A stretch of DNA of 64,000 nt from Ascaphus truei (GCA_036426205.1 CM071587.1:2457068-2521067), one strand, 5' to 3'. Positions 35,353 through 49,329 are shown, counted from the stretch's first letter. Notes: a model not told the origin generated them from the letters alone. Made by a program: numbers and translations.

Positions 35353-36044
35353 CGCTAAGCCCTATTAGATGGTTGAACATATTTGGAGAGGTCAGTCTAT
35401 CTCCCCCGCGCAGATCTTCCTCCGTCTGGATTGATCTCCTTCCATTGTGATGATTTGTGTGTTCCTAAATAACGCAGAGGCAGTCACTCAGACGAGTTCA
35501 CTTAGATATGAACCACATGCAGCCCAAGCAACACATGCAACTATTCTCCTTAGGCAGCAAATTTGTATGCGCCTCCTCCGCATGAAGCATCCATCTCGTG
35601 ACATATTATCGCTCTCTCCGTGGCAATCAAAAAACTTTCAACCAATTAGCAACACAAGTCCGAGAGACGAGTAAAAGCAAAGGAGGGTTATTCTACAAAG
35701 TACAACGTGTTTTTGCTAAATGCATCAGTGCTTGAAATGTTGCTTGCGTAGTCAAGTGCGAGCAAATAAATGAGGTTTTGAAATTTTTCTTACAAAATAA
35801 ATCTAGATGCCTCCATTTAGCTGCTGAAGGGGTTTTACTGTGTGTGGCGAAGGCGAGGGCCAGTGGGACATTATGAGAACAAGGAGACTTTGGGGGGATT
35901 CGGCCCACACGTTAATACCACTTCACACTGGCAGCTTAACTGGACACAGAGAAGAACACTGTGTGCAAATGTGATCCATCGCATTATAGAATTTCATCAC
36001 AGTAACTGGTACTACCATCCATCGTGTTGCCAAAGCGCGTTGCC

Positions 36045-37375
36045 TAGGAGTGTCATTTGAATCTTCGCTTTTGTCACTTTTTCCTCCATAATATTGCCAA
36101 GATCCACCCTTTCCTTTGTCACTCTACTGCAAAACTCTAATGCTGCCCTTCTTCTCTCCCATCTGGATTATTGTAAACATGCTGCTAACAGGCCTCCCTG
36201 CCTCGCAACTTTCTCTTTGGCAATCTATCCAAATTCTGCTGCTTGAATAATTTCACTTTCTCCCCCAAACAGTCTCTGCTCTCTCCTCCTTAAATCCCTC
36301 TCCTGCTTCCCACAACATTTCAATCCCCTACAAAGTTTTTCCCCTTAACTTCATGGCTCTTCAACTCGTCTGCTTCCTCCCATATCAGCTTTGATTTCGT
36401 CGTCTAGTCCCTGCGTCGTCTCCATAACTGTCTCTTTCACTCCACCCTTTCACCCTACTGCTCTCTCTCACCTTAAACTTTTTTTTCCCCTTACTCTGCC
36501 CCTTAACCTGTGGAACTCCCTCACACTTAATATAGTCAAGCACCCTCTCTCCCCATATTTAAATCCAACCTTAAAACTCCCTCTTAAATGAAGCATCCCA
36601 ATAGCCTGGACTCTTGGCTACTGTCCCACATCACTCCTGCCAAGCCTGCATCTACTGCACTTATTCCCTCACCTGCTGTTTTCTGTACTTTTTCCAACAT
36701 ACCACTACCTGTAGATTGTAAGCTCTCCGGGGCAGGGATTTCCTTTCCTATTGTCTGATTTATGAAATGGCTGAAGCGCTCAAATGCAGGTATACTCAAA
36801 ATGATAAACAGACAACTGTACAGGGTACTAACAATTGATATATACCTATTGTGCATATAATGGTACTATCCTCCTGAAGACAGGTGGTGGGGTGGTGCAA
36901 CCCACTCACCATCAGTCTCATTGGCAGGTTCCCCTGAAAAATATACAAGTACTACATCCTGGTAGGCAGGCAGGCAGGCTGTGCGCTACTCAATCCAATA
37001 CAGGGAAAAGGAACCAAAAAGCGCACCACACAAACGGGCAGGAAGAACCGGACAAAAAAATGATTAAAAAAGGGCAACTTTAATGTGGCAAAAGACCCTC
37101 CAATGCATTTCGAACTTTGAAAAAGAACGCTGCGGACGTTTCGAACATACACTTGGATGGTCTTTTGCCACATTAAATGCCTTTTAATAATTTTTTTGTC
37201 TGGGTTCTTCCTGCTCCGTTTGTGCTGGTGCGCTTTTTGGTCTCCCTTTTCCCTCTATTGTCTGATTTGGATTGTTTGCGCTTATTGTAATATAATTCCC
37301 TGTACTGTATTGTCCTCTTTTGTAAAGCGTATACTGTGGTGGTCACATAAAAGATATACATACATACAAACAATA
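36045..37375 (+). mobile_element. Degenerate L2-like LINE, 3' end (copy B)
   Basis: Counterpart of 21230-22600 with the same reverse-transcriptase relics (CATCTGGATTATTGTAA around 36160, GTGGAACTCCCTCACAC around 36510) and extra frameshifts. The insert flanked by CTATTGTCTGATTT spans 36762-37254, with duplications at 36748-36761 and 37255-37268. Confidence 0.75.
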
Positions 37376-38106
37376 TCGCTCGGACTTTCTCCTCCTCTCA
37401 AACTCTTTGGAACCACTCCCCAGAACTCTGACTCGAGCACAAAGTGGACTACAATTGGAATATTGCACCTTTGTACAGTGTTTTGGAGCAGTTCGTCCCA
37501 CTTGTACAGGTTTTCCCCTTTCTAGGGCAACCAAGGAGAGAAAAAGCACTGTGTACTGCACTCAGTCAATTATAGTAGAATGAGATTGAAAAAGATCTAA
37601 CTTTGTGAATATTTATACTATAAGATAAGGCCACAGTTGAAGTATATTATTGCTGTCTGCACAATGTCCTTGTGCGTCAGTATCCAAAATCGCAGCACCA
37701 TTGGCATCAAAACATCATATTCTTGTCAATGTTTCTGTAGCTATTCTGTCCCTGCAGAGGCTGCGAAGGGACTTGCACTGCTCCTTTGGGTATACACTCC
37801 GTAAATAATTTAGCACGGTCATTTTTCCAAGGGCGGATGACAATTCTCCCGCGAACAACGAAATGTTTCTTTAATTGTTTTGAAAAGTGAGACAGATAGA
37901 TGAAAAATAAAAAATTAATCAGCTGGGATAAATGAGTGGGATAAAGTTTTATTGGAAAACTGTTGTGTTTCTCAGAGATAGCGTGTGCTTATCCAGCTTT
38001 ATAACCTTGTACCTGTTAGGAAGCGGTCTCACTCTGTTTTGGGTGCTGGTCGTATGTGTTAACATGACAGATCAGACGTTTGACTCTCCCCTTCTATCCT
38101 CAAACC

Positions 38107-38932
38107 CAGTGTTTTTCACCATTTTTTTTGGTGAGGAACTTTGTGAAATCCTGGGAGAACCCAACCCTCTCTATAGCGCGTCTGATATCAGGTGCTTGTA
38201 AGGAACCCCGAACCCCTCTATATAGCCGTCTGAGATCAGATTCCGTGTAATGAACCCCAACCCTCTCTAATAGCACGTCTAGATCAGAATGCATTGTAAG
38301 GAACCCCAACCCTCTCTATAAGCGCGTGTGAGATCAGATGCAGTGTAAGGAACCCCAACCCTCTAATAGCGCGTCTGAGATCAGATGCATTGTAGGAACC
38401 CCAACCCCTCTAATAGCGCGTGTAATCAGATGCAGTGTAAGGACCCAACCCTCTCTAATAGCGTGTCTGAGATCAGATGCATTGTAAGGAACCCCAACCC
38501 TCTCTAATAGCTCGTCTGAGATCAGATGCATTGTAGGAACCCCAACCCTCTCTAATAGCGTGTCTGAGATCAGATGCATTGTAAGGAACCCCAACCCTCT
38601 CTAATAGCGCGTCTGAGATCAATGCATTGAAATGAACCCCAACCCTCTCTAATAGCGTGTCTGAGATCAGATGCATTGTAAGGAACCCAAACCCTCTCTA
38701 AATCGCGTCTGAGATCAGATGCCATTGTAAGGAACCCCCAACCTCTCTAATAGCGCGTCTGAGATCAGATGCATTGTAAGAACCCCAACCCTCTCTAATA
38801 GTGTGTCTGAGATCAGATGCATTGTAAATTCTTCTGTATTTGGTTCAATGGCAAATGACCTGAAAATTGCAGGGAACCCTTTAGGGATGCCCGGGAACCC
38901 AAGGTTTCCTAGGAACCCTGTTTAAAACCACG
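38107..38932. mobile_element. hAT-like element with internal 49-nt minisatellite (copy B)
   Basis: Counterpart of 23321-24178. The right end is damaged (AAACCACGATCT rather than AAACACTGATCT). The array is about 13-14 units with many one-base losses. Confidence 0.8.
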
Positions 38933-41900
38933 ATCTAAAAACGCCTCCAGGGTATCTCCCTCCACTTTTTCATGGGCTTTCTGGGAGAAAAACACACAGA
39001 CCACAGTTATCCTCTTTTCTCCACAGAGACCTGAATAGGTGACTTCGTCTCCACAAAACGCCAGGACGTTACTGACTCACCTGGCTTTACTGACTAAGAA
39101 GGAGGCACCTGGTACCGTTACCGTTCAGATTCTGACCCTGGGTTGCCACATTTTTTTATTATACGGGACACCCCTCACACACAATACACACAATCCCCAC
39201 ACACGCACACAATTCTCACCACCACCAACCACTCACATACTTTTACCTCGGTGAGGGAGGCCACCAGAACCACGCGGTCAGCCATGTGATGTGTAAAATT
39301 GGGCCCGACTTCCGGCACCGGCTGCGGTTGGGCAGGCCCCGCTGCTGCAGCTGGGACCCGCAGCAAATAGAGGCCCGGCAGCTGGAAACGAAGTTGGGTC
39401 CGACCCTCTGATGTGCCCCAGTACGGTTTCCCGTAGGCCTGGCCCTAATCGGCAAAATTATGGCTGCCACCATATACTTTGCCTCATTCTCTGGCCTATC
39501 GGACCTACATGGGAAGTCATTTTATCTGTTGCGCCCGGCTCTTCTCCTTCTGAACCACAGTGTCAAATGATGTCATGATATCGTGTTACGCATGGCAACG
39601 TGACGTGTGAGACGTCAGTTGGTTCAGAAGGAAAGGGGGGCGGCGGTAAGGCTGGCGGGCTCCAGCACAGCTGTGCTAGGGGCCAGCGGATTTTGAAATC
39701 CAGAAAGTCTGCTCCGCATAGACTAGGTCAACCGCGAGGACCAAATTCTATCTGAGAATGTAGCGGTCGGCGTCAGGTTCCTGCCGAAAACAGTTCCATG
39801 ATATCGGGCCCCTTGCTCTTCACCGGGCATTTAAGTTAAATGCCGGGGCTCCGCACAGAGCACTCTGCAGACCGCATCTAATACCGGGGTTCTGTAGTCT
39901 TCTGAATGTGGTCGTCATGGCAACGTGGCGTCAAATGAAGCCGCGGGGTCATGTGACGTAGGCGTCGCCATAGTAACGCGCATCAAATGACTCTGCAGGT
40001 TACTTTTTTTAATTAAAGGATGATGATAATTAGCATACAGCGGATAAGATTGTGGGATGAGAGCGCCACGTCGCGTCAAGAGGATTCCTCTGTATACCTA
40101 ATTCTTGCGGTCTGAATACAGAGAGAAGTGTAAGGGGAAAAATTTACATTTTGTTCAGTTTATTGGCCTGGTCTTTTTATAGTTATTAACATTATACAGT
40201 TCCTCAATGAGTGTCAATGTTGTTTGATTGATGCTGCAGGAATTCATTTATAGTCCGCCCTGGCCTTATACATAGTTTTGATCACAATCGATAGAATAAG
40301 GGCTGTTTGTAACAGGTAACATTTTGCTTGAATTTTTATGGAACACAATAGACAAGTGGAACCCTTTAACCACTCCGGCGGGCCTGGTTATACATTGCAA
40401 ACTAATGCATTTATCGCTGACTGCCCCGCTCTCTCTCACAAAGAGTTTTTTTATAGGTATCATATCAATTAATCTCTGCCCAGTCTAAACATGTCTGCTT
40501 AAGATGGTGATATTTAGTGAGGGTTTGAGCCTAGTGCAGCCTGCTCTTAAAACACGCTATACATTAAAAGGAACATTAACGACATCTTAGAATTTACTCT
40601 TGTGCGTCTGACAGTGAGGCAGTGACCCCGATGAGCTAACGGGCTAATTAGTAAGAATAATGTTTTATTCATTAAAATGCTGGTCCTGCTAATTTTGATC
40701 AATCGCACAAAGTTTTCTTTGGATAAAACAAACAAGAGAAGCTTTTAATGAATATATGGCCCTTTTTGGAGACGGGAAGAGGAAATGCATGTGTAAACCC
40801 GTCCTTTCGCTTTCGGAGCCTGCTGTGCATTATTTTCTCACCCGGTAGACCGAACTTGATCCCACGCAGCCTTCTCCTAATACTAATGTGCCGGTTTCTT
40901 CTTAATGCAGGGGTGAGTTAGACAGTGTGTTCCCAGCATCCCTACAAGAATAAACTGTATAATGATGTAGAGTATCTCCTCTCCTGATATATTTATTTCG
41001 AGCATTAATCTTTCAACCCCAGCATAACACAGGATAATCTTAGTTTACCTACGTCCCATCATTGGTTGGGGGGGCATCCTGAAACCCCTCCCCACAACCA
41101 CCCTTTATCAATGAACAAACACGTGTTGGGAAAATGGGTCGCAACTTTATTAACATGATACACCAACCCCAAACTAGGGTACCCCCGCTAATGCTTTGCT
41201 CCGTAACCATCCATAAACTTGAGGGTTACCCCCAGCTTGTAACCATTTGCCAATAGTCACCCAGACCACTTGGACTCAATCAACACCACCACTGGAAGGA
41301 CACTGCCATATGGGCCGCCAAAGCCAATACCCCGCTTCCCCAAATGACTATTGGAGGTACTTTGGACCACCCTCAAAGAGCCACTTTCTTGCCAGAGCTC
41401 CTTCCCCCCTCCAACACCTTCCCACCAACCCTGGCAACAAGAAAACCCAACAATCCCGAATCCCAACATAACATTCCAAACAGGGAGGTTTGGGATTAAA
41501 GAGACTTGCAAATTCTCCTTCCGCACTGATATAACTTACCTAACCCCCAACTTGCTACATTAAGCGCGCCCCACACGTTCTGCCCACCCATCTTGCCCCC
41601 CCACCATTTTTCCTTTTACATAGAAGGGAAGCAAGGGTCCCCAGAACTTAACCACGTTGCATTCATTCAGGGGACCCTCTCGTTTCTGAGAAAGAAACCT
41701 CCGGAATTGTAGCACACCCTAGCATCCCTCCAGTAGAAGAAAATGGCAGCTTAACCCCCCCCCCCCCACCCTCCGTGTTACGGGTGATTTGGAAGCTGCA
41801 GCATCGTGTATCACTGCTTACTATTACCCCCGTGTGCAACAGTAAATAATGCGCAAACTGGTTTCGGGAAAAAACAACATGGTGCCAATAAAATACATGA

Positions 41901-43655
41901 ACCACGAGAGCCCCTTGCGCTGGGAAAAGTTCTGGTGAAGTCCGTGGCTACCTATTACCACCATGGTAAATGGGATCTTTATAGTGACGTAGATATCAGT
42001 GACACACTTTTTCCCAGGATGTATCAAGGCAAATTAATTCAGCTTTATTCTCAGGGGACTGTAAATAGAACAGCTAATGGATTGACTGAATCTGTAGGAT
42101 TTATTTATCTGTGGTTATGAAAACAACGCCGTTGAATCCTCCAAATGCAGGCGGTACATTTTATTGTCAACAAAGAACCATGGAATGGTGTGTCTCTGCA
42201 AATATGGGCCTTGTAAATGTTCTAAACCTAAATACTTTCTTTTGTGCACGAAACTGCACATATTTAATTGCAGTCGGAGGTGTGAGTCATTGGAGATATT
42301 TGTAACCATAGCTGTTTCTTTTGTGTCTAACTCTTGAATGGTGGGAGGTTTAAGGTTTAAAACAGCAGTATAACTTATTGGGCCAATGTTTCATTTCGTG
42401 GCTAAATAGGCAGCACCATGACCCTCTGAATATGAATATTTAGCCACCTTTAAATGAGCCTTAAATCCTCACTACATGAGAAATGGCTTCACCGCATATT
42501 AACAGTGATCTCTGTGAGGGGTTATACTAACCAAGACAGAACCAGACCAAGATTTCTAGTACTTTGACTAATTGTACTCCCACCCAGTTGTCCCGACGTG
42601 TGTCCTGTTGGTGGGTGGGTTCTTAACACTAGACAGTGCCACCATTCTTCCTGCACTCTACCATGTGGTTGCGTGGTGCAGGCGATCGCGTGGCCGCAGA
42701 CAGGCCCCCAGTGACGTGAACGTGAGTGAGAATACTCTACATTCCAATGGCGTTCAGCAATAGAGCGGCAAACGCGATGTCTTCCTAGAAACGAGCGTTC
42801 AATGCACGACGTACCTTATTACAGTTGGCCCCTAGGCGCGCCAGCCCTTATGCCGTGCAGAGTAAGACTTGGGGAACTTTAAAGGGTTTAATGTGCTTCC
42901 CATTATGCAATTCAGTTTATAGAATCATACTGCCCTGGTTTGAGGTTCTTAGATGGACCGGTAACGTGTGAACATTGGCAACGCCAACCGGAAACCTTCA
43001 GAGCTTAAGAGAATTCGCATATGCATTTCGGGACAGCCCACTGTCAAACAACCGGAACATGTTCATGTCTGTATCCCACCCGACCCCTTGTGATCAGAGC
43101 TTTCGTGTAGGCTCTCTGACTCTAATCCCAGTGCTCCTCCTGGACTCGTAACGCGGTCGCGGTTAAGTAAAAATGAGGACATGGATAGCGGGACTAACCT
43201 GGAATCTCATGGCCACGCAGAGATGGAGTAGTAGAGGACAGAAACATTACATTAGTTAATAAACCCACTGATATGGGGATGAGTACATTACAGGGAAGAA
43301 AGGACACGGCAGACATAAAATATGGTGATTGTCCATTGTGGAATGTGTTACCCATCACTTTCTAAATAGTTCACATGGGGATCCTCCACACACCGCTGTG
43401 TGTGCCATGCGTTTACACCTCTCATACCAATGTCAACACCCGGTCTGTACGGAGATACTGTGTGAAAAGGTAGTAATCTGGATACAGGTGGTCCTCGGTA
43501 TCCGACGGCCTGATTTCCTCGTCGATCCTTATCCGACGCCGCATAATGCAGTCTGCTGGACGCATTATCTGATGTCGGAAACTGCAATCCGATGGTCCGT
43601 TGTCCGACTGCGGTTTGCAAGCACATTACGTTGGATAAGCGAACACCGGCTGTAC
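38933..43655. other. No gene recognised (copy B interior)
   Basis: Collinear with copy A from about 24179 to 28964, including the second X-box/CRE-like block (about 39560-40010). No coding region or RNA gene seen. Confidence 0.5.
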
Positions 43656-45287
43656 TGCTATATCAGGGGTGGGCTCAACGTCCCCCCCCCCTCCAACCCC
43701 AATAGGTAGGGTGACCAGACTTACAAATGTCAAAACCGGGACACATTTTAAAAAAATCACCAAATGTGCCCCTTCTCTCCTTATGTCTCTCAGCCCCCCC
43801 TACTCTCTCTCACACACCATCATTCTCTCTCTTTCTCTCTCTTCCCCCCATCCTCCATTCTTTCTCTCCCCCATCCTCTATTCCCTCTCGTCCTTCCCCA
43901 ATATTCTGTCTCTCCCCATGCTTTGTTTTCTCTCTCTCCATGCTCTCTCTCCTGTGCTGTGTGTGTCCTCTCTCTCCCCATGCTGTGTCTCTCTCTCCCA
44001 TGCTGTTTGTCTCTCTTGCTCCCCATGCTGTTGACTCTCTCGCTCCCCTGCTGTGTGTGTGTCTCTCTCTCCCCATGCTGTGTGTGTGTGTCTCTCTCTC
44101 CCCATGCTGTGTGTGTCTCTCCCCATGCTGTGTCTCTCTTTCTTTCCCTGTGCTGTGTTTCTCTCTCTCCCCATGCTGTGTGTGTCTCTCTCCTCATGTT
44201 GTCTCTCCTCCTTCTCCCCATGCTGTGTGGTCTCTCTCCAAGCTGTCCTCTCTCTCTCTCTCTCTCCCCATGCTGTGTGTCTCTCCCCATGCTGTGTGTG
44301 TCTCTCTCTCCATGCCTTGTGTGTGTCTCTCTCCTCCCCATGCTGTTGTGTCTCTCTCCCCATGCTGTGTGTGTCTCTCTCTCTCCCCATGCTGTGTGTG
44401 TCTCTCTCCCCATGCTGTGTGTGTTGCTCTCTCTCTCCCCATGCTGTCTATCTCCCTCTCCTCTCTCCCCATGCGTCTATCTCTCTCTCCCTCATACTGT
44501 GTGTGTCTACTCTCTCTCCCCATGCTGTCTTTCTACTCACGCTGTTGTTCTCTCTCCCCATGCTGTCTCTCTCTCTCCCCATGCTATGTGTCTCCAGCTC
44601 TTCCCATGCTGTGTCTCTCTCTCTCCCCCCCCCATGCTGTGTGTGTCTCTCTCTTTTCCCATGCTGTCTCTCTCTCCCCATGGTGTGTGTGTTTGTACTG
44701 TCCCTTTCACTGTGGAGCATGGGGGCGGAGGGGGAGGAAGCCATCTTGAGCCCTGGCAGCAGACACTACTCACTTCAGGGTCTCACTGCTGGGGCTCCAC
44801 TGTACCTAACCCCACCCCCACCCACTCTGACTCAGACCCTGTGCCTCCGCTCTCCTCCCCAGCATTCTCGCTCTCTCTGCTGCCCCCTGCTCTCCTCCCT
44901 CCCAGCATTCTCTGCTCTCTGCTTGCCCCCCTGCTCTCCCTCCCAGCATTCTCTGTTCTCTGCTGCCCCCCCTCCCCTGCTCTGATGGTCAAAACCGGGA
45001 CAGCCAATAAAAAACGTGATTATTTTACAGAATGTCGGGCAGCCGGACAGACCTTAAAATGGACTGTCCCGGCTAAACCGTGACATCTGGTCACCCTACC
45101 AACAGGTCAGTTTTTAAGGTATCCCAGCTTCAGCACAGGTGGCTCAATCAGTGGCTCAGACAAAGACTTAGTCACCTCTGCTGAAGCAGGGACTGACTGA
45201 GTCACCTGTGCTGAAGCATAAATATCCTTAAAATCTGACCTATTATGGGTGGGGGGTTAGGACAGGATTGAGCCCCCTGTGCTACAT
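43656..45287. mobile_element. Nested MITE plus hAT-like element (copy B)
   Basis: Outer MITE 43664-45279 with duplications TGCTATAT (43656-43663) and TGCTACAT (45280-45287). Inner element 43707-45098 with TAGGGTGACCAGA ends and CCAATAGG/CCAACAGG flanks. It has the same architecture and the same duplication mismatches as copy A, so it is the same insertion event. Confidence 0.88.
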
Positions 45288-45527
45288 GATCCGGCTTACA
45301 TTGGCTTGCTCCAACTTGATGTGCTCTTACGCTTTAATGTGTCAGTGCAGACATCATGAGCCATTTTATTGGTGGCCCGCTGTACAAGGTCCCAACTCAT
45401 CATAAGCACGACGCTCGGGCCGTAACTCTCCTGCGGGAATGACGGGTCCCAAGTGACTTTAATCAGGGAGGATGTCAATAGAAGACTAAAAATATAGTTG
45501 CCACTAGTATGCAGAGGGCAGGCACGC

Positions 45528-45790
45528 TCTTTAGAGACAGAGGGGTGCGAAAAAGAGTTGTTACAAATGTGCTCTTTAGAGACAGAGGGTGCGAAAAAGG
45601 GTGTTAAAATGTGTGCTCTTTAAGACAGAGGGTGCGAAAAAGAGTGTTACAAATGTGCTCTTTAGAGACAGAGGTGGCGAAAAAGAGTGTTACAAATGTG
45701 CTCTTTAGAGACAGAGGGTGAGAAAAAGAGTGTTACAAATGTGCTCTTTAGAGAGAGTGGTGTGAAAAGGGGTGTTACAAATGTGGCTCT
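45528..45790. repeat. Minisatellite, about 43-nt unit (copy B)
   Basis: Counterpart of 30832-31075 with the GTGCTCTTTAGAGACAGAGG unit, about 6 copies. Confidence 0.93.
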
Positions 45791-46033
45791 TTTGATTTTT
45801 GCATAACCAGTGCTGCAGCAGCGCAGATGTATATTAATAAATTAGACTGGAATATCTAGCTTTTGAGAGAGCTGTGATACTCGCACCCACAAGCACCAGT
45901 TTCCCAGTCTGTCCTACACCTCCCCGTTTACATTGCACTATTTTCCTAGATATACTTTTTTATATTCAATCCAATCGAATCAGCTTTATTGGCATCGCAT
46001 GGCAAGAGAACATTTCAATATTGCCAAAGCATG

Positions 46034-47985
46034 AATACCGGGGTAGGGTTAATAAATGATTACCCAGTACTGCGAAACGGGGGAGTGTATAATGATTACA
46101 CAGTGCGTCACATGAGTAACGGGGTAGGGTATAATGATTACACAGTGCATACAAGTAACGGGTTAGGGTATAATGGGTACACTACATGAGTAACAGGGTG
46201 GTAGAGAATAATGATTACACAGTACATGAGTAACGGGGGAGGATATAATGATACACATGTACATGAGTAACGGGGTAGGGTATAATTATTACACAGTACA
46301 TGGGTAACAGGGGTGTAGGTATAATGATTACACAGTCGTGAACATGAGTAACAGGGGTAGGGTATAATGGGTACACAGTACATGAGTAACAGGGGGTAGA
46401 GAATAATGACACACGTACATGAGTAACGGGGTAGGATATAATGATTACACAGTACATGAGTAACGGGTAGGGTATAATGATTACACGTACATGACTAACA
46501 GTGGGGTAGGGTATATGGGTACACAGTACATGAGTAACAGGGGTAGAGAATAATGATTACCAGTACATAGAGTAACAGGGGGTAGGGTATAATGATTACA
46601 CACGTACATGAATAGCAGGGGGTAGGGTATAATGATTACACAGTAGATGTATAACAGGGGGTAGGGTATAATGATTACACAGTCATGAGTACCGGGGTAG
46701 GGTATAATTATTACACAGTACTGACTACGGGGTAGAGTATAATTATTACACAGTACATGTACGGGGTAGGGTATAATGATTACACAGTACATGAGTAACG
46801 GGGTAGGGTATAATTATTACACAGTACATGGTAACGGGGTAGGGTATAATGATTCACAGTGCAGTACATGAGTAACAGGGGGTAGGGGTATAATGGGTTT
46901 ACACAGTACATGAGTAACAGGGGGTAGAGATAAGATTACACAGTACATGAGTACGGGGTAGGATATAAGATTACACAGTACATGAGTAACGGGTAGGGTA
47001 TAATGATTACACATACATGACTACAGGGGGTAGGGTATAATGGGTACACAGTACATGAGTAACAGGGGGAAGATATTAATATTACACAGTACATGAGTAA
47101 CAGGGGGGGTAGGGTATAATGATTACCAGTACATGAATAGCAGGGGTAGGGTATAATGATTACCAGTAGATGTAATAACAGGGGGTAGGTATAATGATTA
47201 CACCGTACATGAGTAACGGGGTAGGGTATAATGATTACACAGTACATGGGTAACAGGGGTAGGGTATAATGATTCACATTACATATGTAACAGGGGGTAG
47301 GGTATAATTATTACACAGTACATGAGTAACGGGGTTAGGGTAATACTTATATACACTGTACATGGGTAACGGGTAGGGTATAATGATTACACAGTAACAT
47401 GAGTAACGGGGTAGGGTATAATTATTACACGTACAGGGTAACAGGGGGTAGGTATAATGATTACACATTACATATGTACCAGGGGGTAGGGTAAATTATT
47501 ACCACAGTACATGAGTAACGTGGGTAGGGTATAATTATTACACAGTACATGGGTAACGGGGTAGGGTATAATGATTCACACATTACATGAGTAAGGGTAG
47601 GGTATAATTATTACACTAACATGGTTAACGTGGTAGGGTATAATGATTACACAGTACATGAGTAACTGGGGTAGGGTATAGATTATTACACAGTACAATG
47701 GTAACGGGGTAGGGGTTATCGGGGTAGGGTATAATGATTACACAGTACATGAGTAACGGGGTAGGGCATAATTATTACACAGTACATGGGTACCGGGGTA
47801 GGGTATAATGATTACACAGTACATGAGTAACGGGGAAGGGTATAATTATTACACAGTACATGGGTAACGGGGTAGGGTATAATGATTACACAGTACATGG
47901 GTAACGGGGTAGGGTATAATGATTACACAGTACATGAGTAATGGGGTAGGGTATAATTGTTAAACAGTACATGAGTAACATGGGT
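46034..47985. repeat. 37-nt minisatellite, about 52 copies (copy B)
   Basis: Same unit as 31321-32882 but about 390 bp longer. The final third (47600-47980) is cleaner and more regular than the rest, as if supported by better consensus. Confidence 0.95.
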
Positions 47986-48500
47986 ATTCGCTGACTCCAT
48001 GACAACTTCCACTTGGGCCACCCAGCATTCCCATTTTCCTGTCTACAGTGGAGCATCGCCCCTAACTAACTCCATTTGACCCCGGATATTTTTTCCTGTA
48101 TGGGGTATCCGTGTGTATTTCCCAGCACTGCTTCACAGGCCATTAAACGCGCATAGGAAGCCATTAAACTGTTGGTGTGCTCCGCACTGTTACATGCCGT
48201 TACCCGTCTCCTCCGTGTGGTCTAAACTGCTGATTTAACCAGTTTCTTTTAGTACAAACTCCGAGCATCGACTGGTGTTGGTTCATTGCAAATTGTGAAA
48301 CCTTTCACTGGATTTCTTCAACCGTATAATTTCTTCAACCTCACAAGTGTCTCCTCCGGATCAGTCCTGTAGCAGCAAAGTAGAAGGTCGGCAGAGTACT
48401 GTACAGCAGGGCCCCGGGCATACGGCAGGTCCCGTTCTAAGGGCCCACCGTATGGTGAAAATTGCCGGAAAGCGGAACCGGCGATTTTCAGCTGTGTGCA
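47986..48500. other. No gene seen
   Basis: Apparently unique sequence followed by the left part of a GC-rich element (GGGCCCCGGGCATACGGCAG near 48410). No exon recognised. Confidence 0.5.
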
Positions 48501-48605
48501 TGCGCAACCCGGCAATTTCCCCCTTGTGCGCATGCGCCACCCGGCAATTTCCCCCTTGTGCGCATGCGCAACCCGGCAATTTCCCCCATGTGCACGCGCG
48601 ACCTA
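48500..48605. repeat. 32-nt tandem repeat with NRF1-like palindromes, 3-4 copies
   Basis: The unit is CGCATGCGCAACCCGGCAAT followed by TTCCCCCTTGTG. TGCGCATGCGCC and TGCGCATGCGCA match the NRF1 consensus YGCGCAYGCGCR. They belong to a GC-rich interspersed block (about 48400-48740), not to a visible promoter. Confidence 0.85.
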
Positions 48606-48836
48606 CATTCTGTGCGCGCAAGCTACGTTCTGCACATGCGCGCCGGCGGCAACAGCCTCTGGGGCTGACATGGCGGCCCACTTCTCGGTGCCGCCGTATC
48701 AGTGGATCGCTGAGAAGCGGGGCCTTGCTGTATATGCAAAGTAAAATGACAGCATTATATTTACTTGTTTGTTTCGGTTTTTTTTCTTTCTATTTTGCTG
48801 CTACAGCACTGATTGGAAAATGGCCCTTGTGAGACC

Positions 48837-49329
48837 TTAAAGCTACAGTCCAAGCTGCCGGATTTTTTTTTAAATTTAACACACAAAAATTCCCCTTTAA
48901 TATGTGCATCAATACAATCCACACAATGATAAGTAATTAGCTAAGTTGCTGATCGATCCGTTCTCCTGGCGAACTTTCGGCTCGGGGGTTCACTAAATGG
49001 CTGTCAGTGCAGCAGAAGAGGACCAAAGCTGCAAAGTTCCGTGGGGAAGATCCTGTGACCAGGCAGTAACTAGATACAATTGATGCACTGCCTGAGAGAC
49101 GGCAGGGCTCAAAAAGGGATGTGCCCAAGCCTGTTTCAGAAGAGGAAGGGGATGTGACGTTGTAAATTGTTGCTATAGAAACAAAAAATGCTTGTTACAT
49201 TATAATACATAAAAAATGTCATTAAGAGTTGTTTAAAAAAATAATAATGCTGCAAGTATTTTCTCACAGTACAGAACTGATTTATTAAAAACACACACCT
49301 GTAGGATATTGCTAGCTCTGCAGCTTTAA
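48837..49329 (+). mobile_element. TTAA-flanked MITE (piggyBac- or Kolobok-like), copy 2, full length
   Basis: It starts TTAAAGCTACAG and ends CTGCAGCTTTAA, an inverted repeat of about 12 bp with TTAA at both outer edges. TTAA is the target of piggyBac and Kolobok transposons. The interior has AATGGCTGTCAGTGCAGCAG, AGAGGACCAAAGCTGCAAAG, GTGACCAGGCAGT and CAGAACTGATTTATTAAAAA. It is non-coding. Confidence 0.75.

Larger units (their letters stand above)
32883..47985. repeat. Large direct duplication, copy B (about 15.1 kb)
   Basis: It restarts with a noisy version of the sequence at 18098 (ATCAGAGTAACGTCAAAGATTCC) and runs collinear with copy A to the end of the 37-nt array. Unique sequence (GGTATTCGCTGACTCCAT) follows. 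Copy B has many single-base deletions relative to A, and A has some relative to B. Confidence 0.95.

Noticed and set aside
43764..45083. A 439-codon plus-strand open frame in copy B
   Set aside because: Same minisatellite artefact as in copy A, with frames rearranged by small indels.
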